DNA of 64,000 nucleotides, from positions 3,038,001 through 3,102,000 of the forward strand of contig NZ_CP139972.1 of assembly GCF_034424315.1 (NCBI RefSeq), written 5' to 3'. The position numbers and the translations under genes were made by a program. Below the pieces are notes generated by a model. The model searched no databases. It was not told the DNA's origin and was given only the letters and a program-made list of their open reading frames with translations. The stretch's first letter is position 1; every line of letters starts with the position of its first letter. This document shows positions 26,147 through 38,100 of the stretch, one piece after another. The DNA comes from Chitinophaga sancti. Its GTDB lineage: Bacteria; Bacteroidota; Bacteroidia; Chitinophagales; Chitinophagaceae.

Positions 26147-29100
26147 TCAATGCGGTATCTTGAGGTGAGTAATAAACTGAAAGTGGCAACATCGGTTGCT
26201 TCAATGTTGTTCTCAACAAAGCAGTCAGCATGTTTACAGAAGAGCCATTCCTGTAATAGGCCCTATTGTTCATCGATATCTTTATCACCATTCCATCTCC
26301 ATAGTTATCACACCTGATATCAACAGGATATTCCTTTTTGCCATTTTCCTTTTGCGCTTCATTTGGAGAAGGCATTGGAATACCGGGCAGATCCCGATAA
26401 TTATAGGCAGCAAAAACATACTGTTGCAGATCTGTTCCAAGTGCCTTTTCGATACTATCGTAAGGAACCTGCCCATGAGCGCGGCCATCCAGATGTACCT
26501 GATGGATCTGCCGGAACACATCGGACAGGCTGGCATTGCTGTCAATCGTGATCCCTAGAGGCAGCACATTGGAGAACTGCCCTATTCCCTGTTCGTTTTC
26601 CCGGATATTCACGATGGTATTGACAATAAATTCCTTCCTGCCCCCCTGTAAAAAATATTGATCCAGTAATGCCAGTGACAGTATAAAGCTACCTGGGGTA
26701 ATATTATTTATCCTGCAGAATTGTAATGTGTCGAGATAATCGTCATGCAAGATCCTGCATTCAAAGTCTAGAGTATGCGCTGGCTCCGGATATATACTTT
26801 GCTCACCCAGGAGTGGCGTTAGTGTACTTCTCCAATATTGCAGTTGCTCCTGAGCGGCATTGGATTGCAGGAAGAGACGCTGTAAGGCTGCAAACCGACG
26901 ATGTTCTACAGGGTCGATCACTATCCTATTACTGTTATGATATCTTCCATGGAGCCAGTTCCGCAACAATCTGTTGGAAGCATCATCTGTGAGCGCGTGG
27001 TGGATCATGACATAGGCAATGGCCTTTTCTCCTTTATAACATACACAGGAACGAATACCGTTCCCCTGTCCGAGGTTTAGCGGGCGTTCCTGTACTTTTT
27101 TTATAGTTTTCACATCATGCAGATCATCAACTTCCAGGAAGGTGACATCCGGTTCAATAGCTGATATTGGCAGCGGGGATTGCTTTAGTATGCCATCAAC
27201 AACATAGATCTTCATCCGCAATATTTCCATCTCTTTACATGCCTGCTCCATCACCTGTAACCATTGCTGTTGGTTGAATGGATGTAGTTCCAGACTGAAT
27301 ATTCCTACGGCATGACGATACTCATTATCTCTAAAATAGGCGAGCTGATTGCCAGTTAGTTCAAATGCTTCATTTCCGATATTGACTTCTGCCACTCCAT
27401 CCAGATGAGTAACGAAAGGCGCCAGTGTTTCTATAGTGGGATGTTTCAATATGCGGACTACATCCACGTGAAAATGGGCTTGTTTCAATCGGGCAACGAT
27501 ATGGACAGAGCGCAACGAATTTCCACCCAGCTCATAAAAGTTATCACTGATACCGATCCGGGCTACGCCGAGTACATCCTGCCAAATATCAGCTAATAAT
27601 CGTTCTATGCTATTTTGAGGGGCTTTGTACGTTTTCCTGACAAGATCTTTATCCTCTACCTCTGGCAAAGCTCTTTTATTCACCTTCCCGCTATAGGTCA
27701 ATGGAATTTGTTCCAGTTCCACGATATAAGCGGGGAGCATATATACAGGTAATGTTGTCTCCAGAAAAGCTTTCAGGGCCACCTTATCCAGAATATCCGC
27801 TGCTACCACATAGGCTACAATTACTTTCTCTCCTCCCACTTCTTTTGTTATCACCACTGCCTGGTTCACCATTTCTTTTTTCCTTAGCAAGGCCTGTTCT
27901 ATTTCTTTCAGCTCTACCCTATTGCCTCTGATCTTTACCTGACTATCTTTTCTGCCCATGTAAGCAATATTGCCGTCAGGCAACCATCTAGCCAGGTCTC
28001 CAGTCAGATAAAGCTTTTCACCTTTTTCAAAAGGATGATCAATAAAACGTTCCCCTGTAAGATCCGGACGATGCAGATAGCCTGCAGAAACACCTGCACC
28101 CGATACGCACAGCTCTCCTGTAATGCCCGGTGGTAATAACGCCAGACTATCAGACAAAATATAAACAGCAGTATTATATATCGGCTTACCTATACACCCC
28201 TTAGGTGACTGATCCCCTTTTGACAGCGCATAACAAGTAGCATCTGCAGTGACCTCTGTTGACCCATAAATATTCAGAAGGGTATTTTCGCCAAACAGGT
28301 TGAAGAAGTTGTTAATTAATGTATCTGGTAGTTCTTCGCCACTACAGGTCCAGTATTTCAGGTCTTTCAGGAGGTATGCCTTCTTATTGAGCAGCATTTC
28401 TTTTAACAGCGATGGTACCAATACGATCCTGCTGACTTTATGTTCATAAAGGCTGCTGATAAATCCATCAATATCCAATACTGCACGTTTTCTGAATATA
28501 ACCAGACTGATCCCCTTCAATAAGGGACCAAACAGCTCCCAAAGATGATCTACAAAGCTGACAGACGTTTTCATGGAAGACACTTCATGTGCTTCAAATG
28601 GATATTCCTGCCACATCCAGTAGAGGCGGTTCAGCAAGTTGGAATGGCTGATACAGGTTCCTTTCGGGGTACCGGTAGAGCCGGAAGTGTAGATCACTGC
28701 AAGCATGTCCTCCACTGGACCGGCAGGAGTATATACGCCTTCATAAGCCAGTGCCGCTTCAATGTTTCCTGCATCCAGCAGGTGCCTGCAGCGGGCATCA
28801 TCCATGATGTAATTAACACGTTCCTGTGGGGTTTCTTCATCCATTGGCACATATACTGCCCCTGTCTTCAATACACCCAGAATAGCCATAACCAGCTTCT
28901 CTCCCTGATCCAGTCTGATCCCAACGAGGTCCCCAGCCTTCATCTGATAGATTTGCTGCAGATAAGCTGCCAGGCGATTAGCCCTTTCATTTATTTCCTG
29001 ATAGGTGAATGTCTGGCCTTCGAATACAAGCGCAATACTTTCAGGTGTTTGACTCGCCTGTGTTTCAAACAGTGCTATGACATTTTTATCAGTAGGACAG

Positions 29101-32100
29101 GCGAATTTATTTTCTTCATGCGACGCCAGTAACCATTGTCTTTCTTCTTTTGTTACAATACTGATGTCAGCAACCGGACTGCTTCCCTCTCTGATAATAT
29201 TTTCTAAGGTATGCCTGAAATGGTCCTTGATCATCTCTACCCAGTGGCCTTGCAGCAGCTCACTATTATAGCTAAAGTTAAATACCAGCTTATCATACAG
29301 ATTCACCATGATGGTAAGCAGGTAATTCGTTTGCTCATTTAATTCCTTTCGCCCTGTTTTCAAGGGTAGCCCCTCCGGTACCTGTGTTGATTTAGGATAA
29401 TTCTCAAAGATCAGGATGCTATCAAAAAGATCTCCTTTCAGTTCAGTCCAATGTTGTATATCATTCAGACTGGTATATTGGTACTTTCTCGCTGTCGTAT
29501 GCCCCTGCTGCAATTCCCTCAACCATTCACCAACAGATTGTGCCTTTGGGATCACCGTGCGTAATGGCAGGCTGTTAATATACAACCCTACCCGATTCTC
29601 AGCATCTTTCAGGTCCGAAGGGCGGCCAGATACTACCACACCGAAAGCTACATCAGAAAGCCCCGTATACCAATGCAACAGCAATGACCAGGCTCCCTGC
29701 ACCAGCGTATTGACAGTGATCTGCTGTTGCTGGCAATATTGCCTGATCTGTTCTGTCATTTGCTCATCTATGGCCATCCGGCTATAATTCACCTTGCCAT
29801 CCCGTTTATTCCTGTCAGGAAGATTTTCTGCAAATGGCAGGAATGTCTTTTCATGATACCCCGACAGATAGTTTTTCCAGAAAACTGTTGCTTCATGTTC
29901 ATCACCGGCGGATATATACCTGATATAATCCGCATACCTGTCTTCTTCAATTCCAACGACTCTTTTTCCGTTCACAAAACCAGTATAAGCTTCCAGCAGC
30001 TCTCTGATCAGTACTGCATTAGACCATCCATCCAGAATGATATGATAATGTGTCCATACCATCTTATAAACGGATGCACTCAGCTTTATCAGTGTGATCC
30101 GCATTAAAGGAGGTCGTTCCAGATCAAATTCCCGCTGTAGATCCTCTTCCAGAAATGCGGCTACGCTTGTTTCCTGTTCGGCTGATGGCAAATGGCTATA
30201 ATCGATTTCTGTAACAGGCAAGGTTACTTTATCGTACACACATTGCACTGGTATACTTAATACATCAGCCACAAAACCAGTCCTGAGAATACTGTGCTTG
30301 TTAATAATATGCTGCCAGGAGGCTTTAAAGGCTGGTATATCCAATCCTTCGGGAAAATCCAGCCGCAGCTGTTCCATGAAAGATCTACCTTTTCGGTTGT
30401 AGAGATAGTGGAACAACATGCCTTTTTGTAAAGGGCTCAAAGGGTATATATCACTTAGATGCTCCTGGTCGGTTGTTTTCAGGAACTTATTAAGTTCCTG
30501 AAAACCTACTGCGGGTGCCAGTCCATAATCCGAAGGCGTATAAACCCGTTGAGGGACTCCTATGCAATGCCGGATCAGTTCCTGTAATTGACTGATATAA
30601 GCAGAAGCCAATGCTGCAATATTAGCCTCTTCAAACTGAGAAGCTGCATAGTTCCAATACAGCACCAGCATGCCTCCCTTTATGATACTGTTTACTTCTA
30701 TCTTATTTCGAAGCACATAAGCAGCACTGATATTCTCTCCCGCCGACTCTGCGGCTCCCTGTATCAGCTCCTCTTTATCTATAACGTTATCGGATTGGCC
30801 CAGATAATTAAATACCAGATCCCAGTGCTGGCCCGACAACGATTCCCTTACCTCATTATCGGGATGCAAATAACGTAATAAGCCATACCCCAGACCTTTC
30901 TGTGGTACCTGCCGCAAACGTTCCTTTACGGAGCTGATATGCTCCCCTATTGACAAGCTTTTATCAGCCAATAGTTGCACCGGATACATACTGGTGAACC
31001 AGCCTACTGTATTGCTGAGATCCAGCTCCCTACTGATAAATTCACGTCCATGGCCTTCCATACCTATTACCACCTGTGACTGCCCACTCCATGATAACAA
31101 AGCCTGCGCAAGTGCACTTAATAAGATGTCATTGATCTCCGTATGATAAGCCCGGTTTACATCCTGCAACAAATAGCGGGTTAATTCCCCATCAAGGCTA
31201 ACCGAATACGTTTTACGATCTGCAAATACTGCTGTTTCAGGCGCTGCGGGCAATGGCTGATAAGCAGCTGCAATGGATTTCCAGTACGGCAATTGTGAAG
31301 TGATTGCATGCGTTGTTACAAGTGTTTTCAATGCTTCTACCCACTCCCGCACAGAGCTGCTCTTGCTGCCAAATGCAATGGCCACCCCATTCATTACCTG
31401 CTGTAATGCAGATTGAAAATGATTTAGCAGTATACGCCAGGAAACACCGTCTACAGACAAATGATGTATAGCGATCAATAACCTGTTATGACTTTCATTA
31501 TCGGGTGTTTTGATCAATACGGCCCGGATCACCTTTCCTGTATGGATGTCCAGACGCTGTTGCCAGCGATTACAAATGGTGGTAATATCCTCAGCTGAAG
31601 GTTCCAATATCACTTCTTCAAAACATTCCTGCATGTCACCAAAATATTGAAGCCATTTTTCTCCTTCCTTCCTATACCCAGCACGCAATGCATCATGGTA
31701 AGCCAGCAATGCATGCATGACAGCAGCAATCTGATCTCCCTTTACGGATTTATCTATGCTTAAAAGACGGGATTGATTAAAATGTGAAGGATGGGTCTGG
31801 ACTGTTTCAAAGAACCATTGCTGTATAGGTAGCAGATCGGCTTCTCCACTCAGCATGCCCTGTTCGGCAGCAATACCGGCCGCCTGTTCGTTCACCCGCT
31901 CTGCCAGCAAAGCAATTGTTTGCCGGTCGAAGATGTCCTGCGGATGCAAAGACATCCCCTGACTATTGCATCGGCTTACTACCTGAATACTGATGATTGA
32001 ATCTCCTCCCAGCTCAAAGAAATTATCATGGATGCCTACCTGGCCAACCTTCAACAAGCCCTGCCATATCTCTGCCAACTTATATTCTATTTCATTTCGG

Positions 32101-35100
32101 GGGGCCACATAAGGCTGTGTCGCCAGTGATGCCACCTCAGGATCAGGCAATGCTTTCTGATCAATCTTTCCATTGTGTGTCATCGGAAGTGCTGTCATTT
32201 CTACCATTAGCGCAGGTACCATGTAATCCGGCAATATATTTTTCAAATACTCCCGGATCGCCTCCTTGTCATATGCTCCTACAGGAACGATATAAGCAAC
32301 CAGCTTTCTGTTCCCATCTGCATCTGCCCTTGCCAGCACGGTGGCTTGCTCCACTTTACTACAGCTATTCAGTACTGCGATGATCTCTCCCAATTCTATA
32401 CGGTGTCCTCTTATCTTCACCTGATCATCGATCCTGCCAAGATAAAGAATACTACCATCTGGCAGCCATTTACCCAGGTCACCTGTCTTATACAAACGGC
32501 CCTCTCCAAATGGATTCGCAATGAACTTCTCTGCTGTAAGCGCAGGACGTTTCAGATAGCCACGAGCCAATCCGGCGCCACCGATATACAGCTCTCCACT
32601 ACTCCCTACTGGTACTAAATTCTTGTCAGCATCCAATATATACATAGCCGTATTCCATAAAGGAGATCCGATAGTCACTGGCGTATCCGCATCACTGATC
32701 TCCTGTACGCTACTACCAATAGTTGTCTCTGTAGGCCCATATTCATTGTAGATCACCATATAGGGATTCAGTTGCTTCAGGATGCGAATATGATAAGCGT
32801 GTAAAGCTTCTCCCCCTACGATCGCACATTGTATAGTGCTGGAAAACTGCTGTCCTTCTAACAGACGTATATGAGATGGAGTGAGCTTAATACTATTCAG
32901 CGCTGTGTGCTGAAAGATCCGCGGCAACACCTCTCCCGGTTCACGGCTGTTCTCTATATATAGAGTTCCTCCTGTCAGCAAGGTCAGGAAAATGCTGGTC
33001 TGCGTCAGGTCAAAAGATAGCGCTGTAAATAAAGGGAAGTTAAACGGCGTTCCCTCAATATGATAACTTTCCAGTGAATAATTCAGGTAGTTCAATAAGC
33101 TGTTATGCTCGATCATAACCCCCTTAGGATTACCTGTAGAGCCGGAAGTATAAATAACATACACCAGGTCATGCAGCCCCGCTATCGTCTTTTTTACAGC
33201 CGTAGTTTGCTCAAAGGTCTCCAGCTGGATATCAATGGATAATACCGGTACCTCCAGCTCTAAAACATCAAACATGGAGGCCGATTCTATAATTAATAAT
33301 TTCAGCCCGGTATCTTTTATTATAAAGGATTTCCGTTCAATGGGGTAATCTATTTCAATAGGTACATAGGCACCTCCGGCTTTTAATATACCCAGTATGG
33401 AAATAATCGCCCAGATAGAACGATCCATCATCACACCTACCAGATCATCTGGTTGCAAGGAATAATTTACCTGTAAATGGCAGGCAAGCTGCGCTACCTT
33501 ATCATATAATTCCTGGTACGTCAATCGCTCTCTGCCACATACGAGTGCGATATGATCGGGATGATTAGCCTCCTGGGCCTCAAACCGGGATATGATATCA
33601 GTGTTTCTGTCATCCGCAACCGTTGTAGCATTGAAGTCTGCTAATATCTGATGTGATTCCCTGCTGGTCAACATTTGCAGCGTCGCCATTGGTTGATGGG
33701 GATTGCGCACTATTGCTGACAGTAACTGGCAATAATGCCCTTTCATCCGCTCTATAGTGGATGCCATAAACAGATCACTACAATAACCCAGTCGGAAATG
33801 AATACCGTATTCATCCTCTTTAACGATCCATTCCAGATCGAATTTCGACTTCCTGTCCTGCGACAATACATCTACATCAAAATCAAGTAATGTCACTCCG
33901 CCTGGCCGGTCTTTCCGCGCCTGTTGTATGCCGGCGGTACTATGTAAATCAAACCACACCTGGAATAATGGTGTATTTGTCACATTCCTTTCCTTTACGA
34001 CCCTTTGTACAATCTTTTCAAAAGGCACTTCCTGATGCTGATAAGCCTCCAGTACAGTTTCTTTTACATCAGACAATAATTTACTAAATGATTCTCCGCT
34101 ATTCACTTCCGTACGTAATGCCAGGGCATTCAGAAAATAGCCGATCAGTGGCTCCAGCTCTTTCATTTGCCTGTTTGCAACAGGGCTACCTACACAAAGG
34201 TCTGGCTGGCCGGTATATTTATATAAAAGCAGTTTAAAGGCTGACAATAACAACATGAATAAAGTGACCCCTTCCTGCCTGCACAGCTCATGAAGCTCCT
34301 TTACAAGCTGTTCATCCAGATCAAATTTCACAGCGCCCCCCCGGGTGCTCTGTATAGCAGGACGAGCAAAATCCAGTGGGATATCCAAATTGGGTAATTG
34401 TGCCAGCTTCTTTTCCCAGTAAGCCAATTTATCGCCCAACACCTGCTCTCTTTGCCAAATTGCATAATCAGCATACTGTATTTCCAGTGGCTTCAGCAGG
34501 GGCAATCTATCTGCGGAGGCAGCATTGTACAGCTCCGTCAGCTCCTGGCCCAATATATTGGCTGACCAGTCATCTGCTGAAATATGATGAAGGACCAATA
34601 CAAGCACGTAATCATTCGTTACATTTCTTTCAAATAAAACGGCTCTGAAAGGATGGTCTTTTGCAAGGTCAAAAGGTGTATTGATCGCCTCCTGCAACTG
34701 TAGTTGAAAAGCCTCTTCTCCATTATCCTGCAGCTTCTCATAGTGAAATACCCAACTATTCTGAGGCAGGATCTCCTGATAAGCGATACCTCCTTCTTCT
34801 CTGATTACTGTCCTAAGTGCCTCATGCCTGTTTACAATAGCATGCAATGCAGCACGTAAATGAGCGATGTTAATAGAACGTCCGAACTTCCGCACATAAG
34901 GAATATGATAGTTGACACTCCCCCCCAACTGATCAATAAACCACAGCCTTTCCTGAGAATATGACAAAGGAATCCTGGTGCCTCTCGCAGCAGGCGATAT
35001 ACCTTGCGGCAGCAGCATGGATTTGTTTTTTCCCTCTATAATCGCACTCAGGGAAGCAACGGTAGGATTGGTAAACAGTTCCTTCAGAGAAACTTCTACC

Positions 35101-38100
35101 TGCAAGTGTTTTCTCAATGCGGCAATCACTCTCATAGCCAACAGAGAGTGGCCTCCCAGCTCAAAGAAATTGTCGTAAATACCTATCTGACCAATGTGCA
35201 GTAAATCCTGCCAGAGGTTGACCATTATCACTTCTGTTTCATTACGGGGTGCTACATAGTCAGCGGCATTTAACTTTACTACATCCGGAACCGGTAAGGC
35301 ACTTCTGTTGATTTTCCCATTAGCAGTTAAAGGCATTTCATCCACTTCTATCCAAAGGGATGGTATCATATACGCTGGCAACCTGGTGCTCAGATATGCC
35401 TGCAATTGTTTTTTATCATAGTTATCTACCGGCACCACATAGGCGATAAGCCGTTGGGCGCCGGTACTGTCTTCCTTTGCTACTACCGCATTACGGCCTA
35501 CCATAGCCGATTGCTGCAGTACATTCTCAATTTCTCCCAGCTCGATGCGGTAACCACGTATTTTCACCTGGTTATCCATTCTGTCCAGATAAACCAGATG
35601 ACCATCTTCCCGCCATTTTGCGAGGTCTCCCGTTCTGTATAAACGTCCCTGACCAAATGAATTGGAAATAAATTTCTCTGCTGTAAGCTCGTGTCTATTT
35701 AAATATCCTCTGGCGACCCCATCTCCACTGATGCACAATTCTCCTTTCACACCTGCCGGCACCAGCTGCATATATTTGTCTACAATATAAACCTGCGTAT
35801 TATGGATAGGCCTGCCAATCACCACCGCTTCTCCGCTATACAATTGTTTCATAGTAGACCAGATAGTGGTCTCCGTAGGGCCGAACATATTCCATACTTC
35901 GCGTCCACCCAATGCCACCAGACTTTCTTTGAGGGCATCTTTGATAGCTTCTCCTCCGGATAATATCACGATTTCTTCTTTATTTCGCCAGCCACTGTCC
36001 AGCAATAATTGCCAGGTAGCAGGTGTCGCCTGCATATGGGTAGGTCGCTCATTGTCCAGCATTTCCTGCAAAAGGAAGCCATCCATGGCTACCTCCCTGG
36101 AAGCCATAATCACTCGTCCTCCTGTAAGCAAAGGCATATATAGCTCCAGATAAGAAATGTCGAAGCAGAATGTAGTCACTGCCAGCAAACTATTATCAGC
36201 AGAAAAACGCAGCTGCGCTGTCATAGCGCATAGGAAATTGACCAATGCCTTGTGCTCAATCATCACGCCTTTAGGTCGTCCTGTAGAACCGGAAGTATAG
36301 ATCACATAGGCCAGGTCTTCAGGAGCCGCAAGGGCAATCAGGTCGTCTGCTGCTTCTGCCGCAATAGCAGACTGTAAGGTGTCTAATAATACTAAACGAC
36401 GCTCTTCAATGCCCAGCAATGCCTGAAGCGATGAAGTGCTCATCACCAATGGCGCCGCTGAATCAGACAACATATAGCTGATACGATCAGCAGGATATTC
36501 GGGATCAATGGGAATATAAGCAGCACCTGTTTTCAGAATGGATAAAAGGCCGATAAGCATGTCATGAGACCTGTCCAGACAAATACCCACCAGCGTTCCC
36601 GGACCTGCTCCTTTCTTTTGCAGGTAGCGGGCCAGCCTGTTGGCGCTTTCATTCAGTTCTTTGTAGGTAAGGCTTTTACCTCCAAATGTAAGGGCAGGAC
36701 GATCCGGCGTTTGCTGAGCCTGCGCTTCAAACAGCTGCACAAAAGTCTTTCCCTGCGGATATGCTTTGGCGGTAGCATTGAGGTCTACTAGCAAATATTG
36801 CTCCTCTGCCGGGGTTAATATATTAATATCAGATAAACGGGCATCCGGCGTTTCGATCACCTGCTTCAGGGCATGCTCAAAATGCCCTTTTATCATCTCT
36901 ACATCAGCCGTTGCAAGTAACGCAGTATTATATTTAAAATCTACCGTTATCCGGCTATTCAGGTTTACTTCAATAGATAACAGATAGTTATTATTCTCTT
37001 CCACCTGCACATTGCCTATTGCCAGTGTTCGCTCACGGCTCCCGCCTCCTCCCATTAAAGGATAATTCCTGAATACCAGGATACTATCAAAGATATCTCC
37101 ACTCAGTTTGTTCCACTTACGGATATTGGTAAGAGAAGCATATTGATATTCACGTGCCTTTACATGCATACGCTGACTATCCATCAACCAGTCACTAATA
37201 CGAAGATCAGGAATGAACCGGGCTCTGAATGGCAGGGTATTGATATATAAGCCCACTTTATTATCATACTTTGTTTCAGCAGGCCTACCGGAAACTGTCA
37301 CACCAAAAACAATATCGTCCTTTCCACTATATTTAGATAAAAGGATAGCCCAGATGCCCTGAATAAATGTGCTGACAGTAATATGGGCAGATTGTACATA
37401 CTGTTCAATACGACTGGTCCATGTTTCTCCCAGTGCCAGCGTCTGCTCTCTGAAGGTACCTACCCCTTTGTTACGATCGCCAGTATTCGCAGTAAAAGGT
37501 AATAAGGCTGGTTCTTCAAATCCTGCCAGGTATTCTTTCCAGAACTGCTTTTCCTTGTATGGATCAATGCTGCTGATAAACTTGATATAATCCTCATATT
37601 GATCTACAGGTCGCTCAGCTGGCTGTTCTCCATTTACATAGGCTTTATAGGCCGACAGTACCTCACTGATGATCACCTGTCCAGACCATCCATCCCAAAG
37701 GATATGATGCTTTGTCCAGATCATCCTCATGGCTATTTCATCCATTTTGACCAATGTCACCCTCGTTAAAGGAGGTTTGTCAAAATCAAAGCCCTTATGC
37801 TGATCTTCCAACAACAACGCACTATATTGATTCTCCTGCTCCTGTTTGCTTAAATGGCTATAATCCAGTACAGCAAAAGGCAGTGTGACATCTTTATATA
37901 CACATTGTAAAGGGATGCTTACCTTATCATGGATAAATGCAGTTCTGAGGATGGTATGGTTACGTACCACAAACTTCCAGGACTGCTCAAATGCTGCCAC
38001 ATCCAACCCTTCCGGGAAATCGACACTAAACTGGGTAATATAAGTGGTCGTCTTATTATCATATAGACTATGAAACAACATCCCTTCCTGCAAAGGGCTC

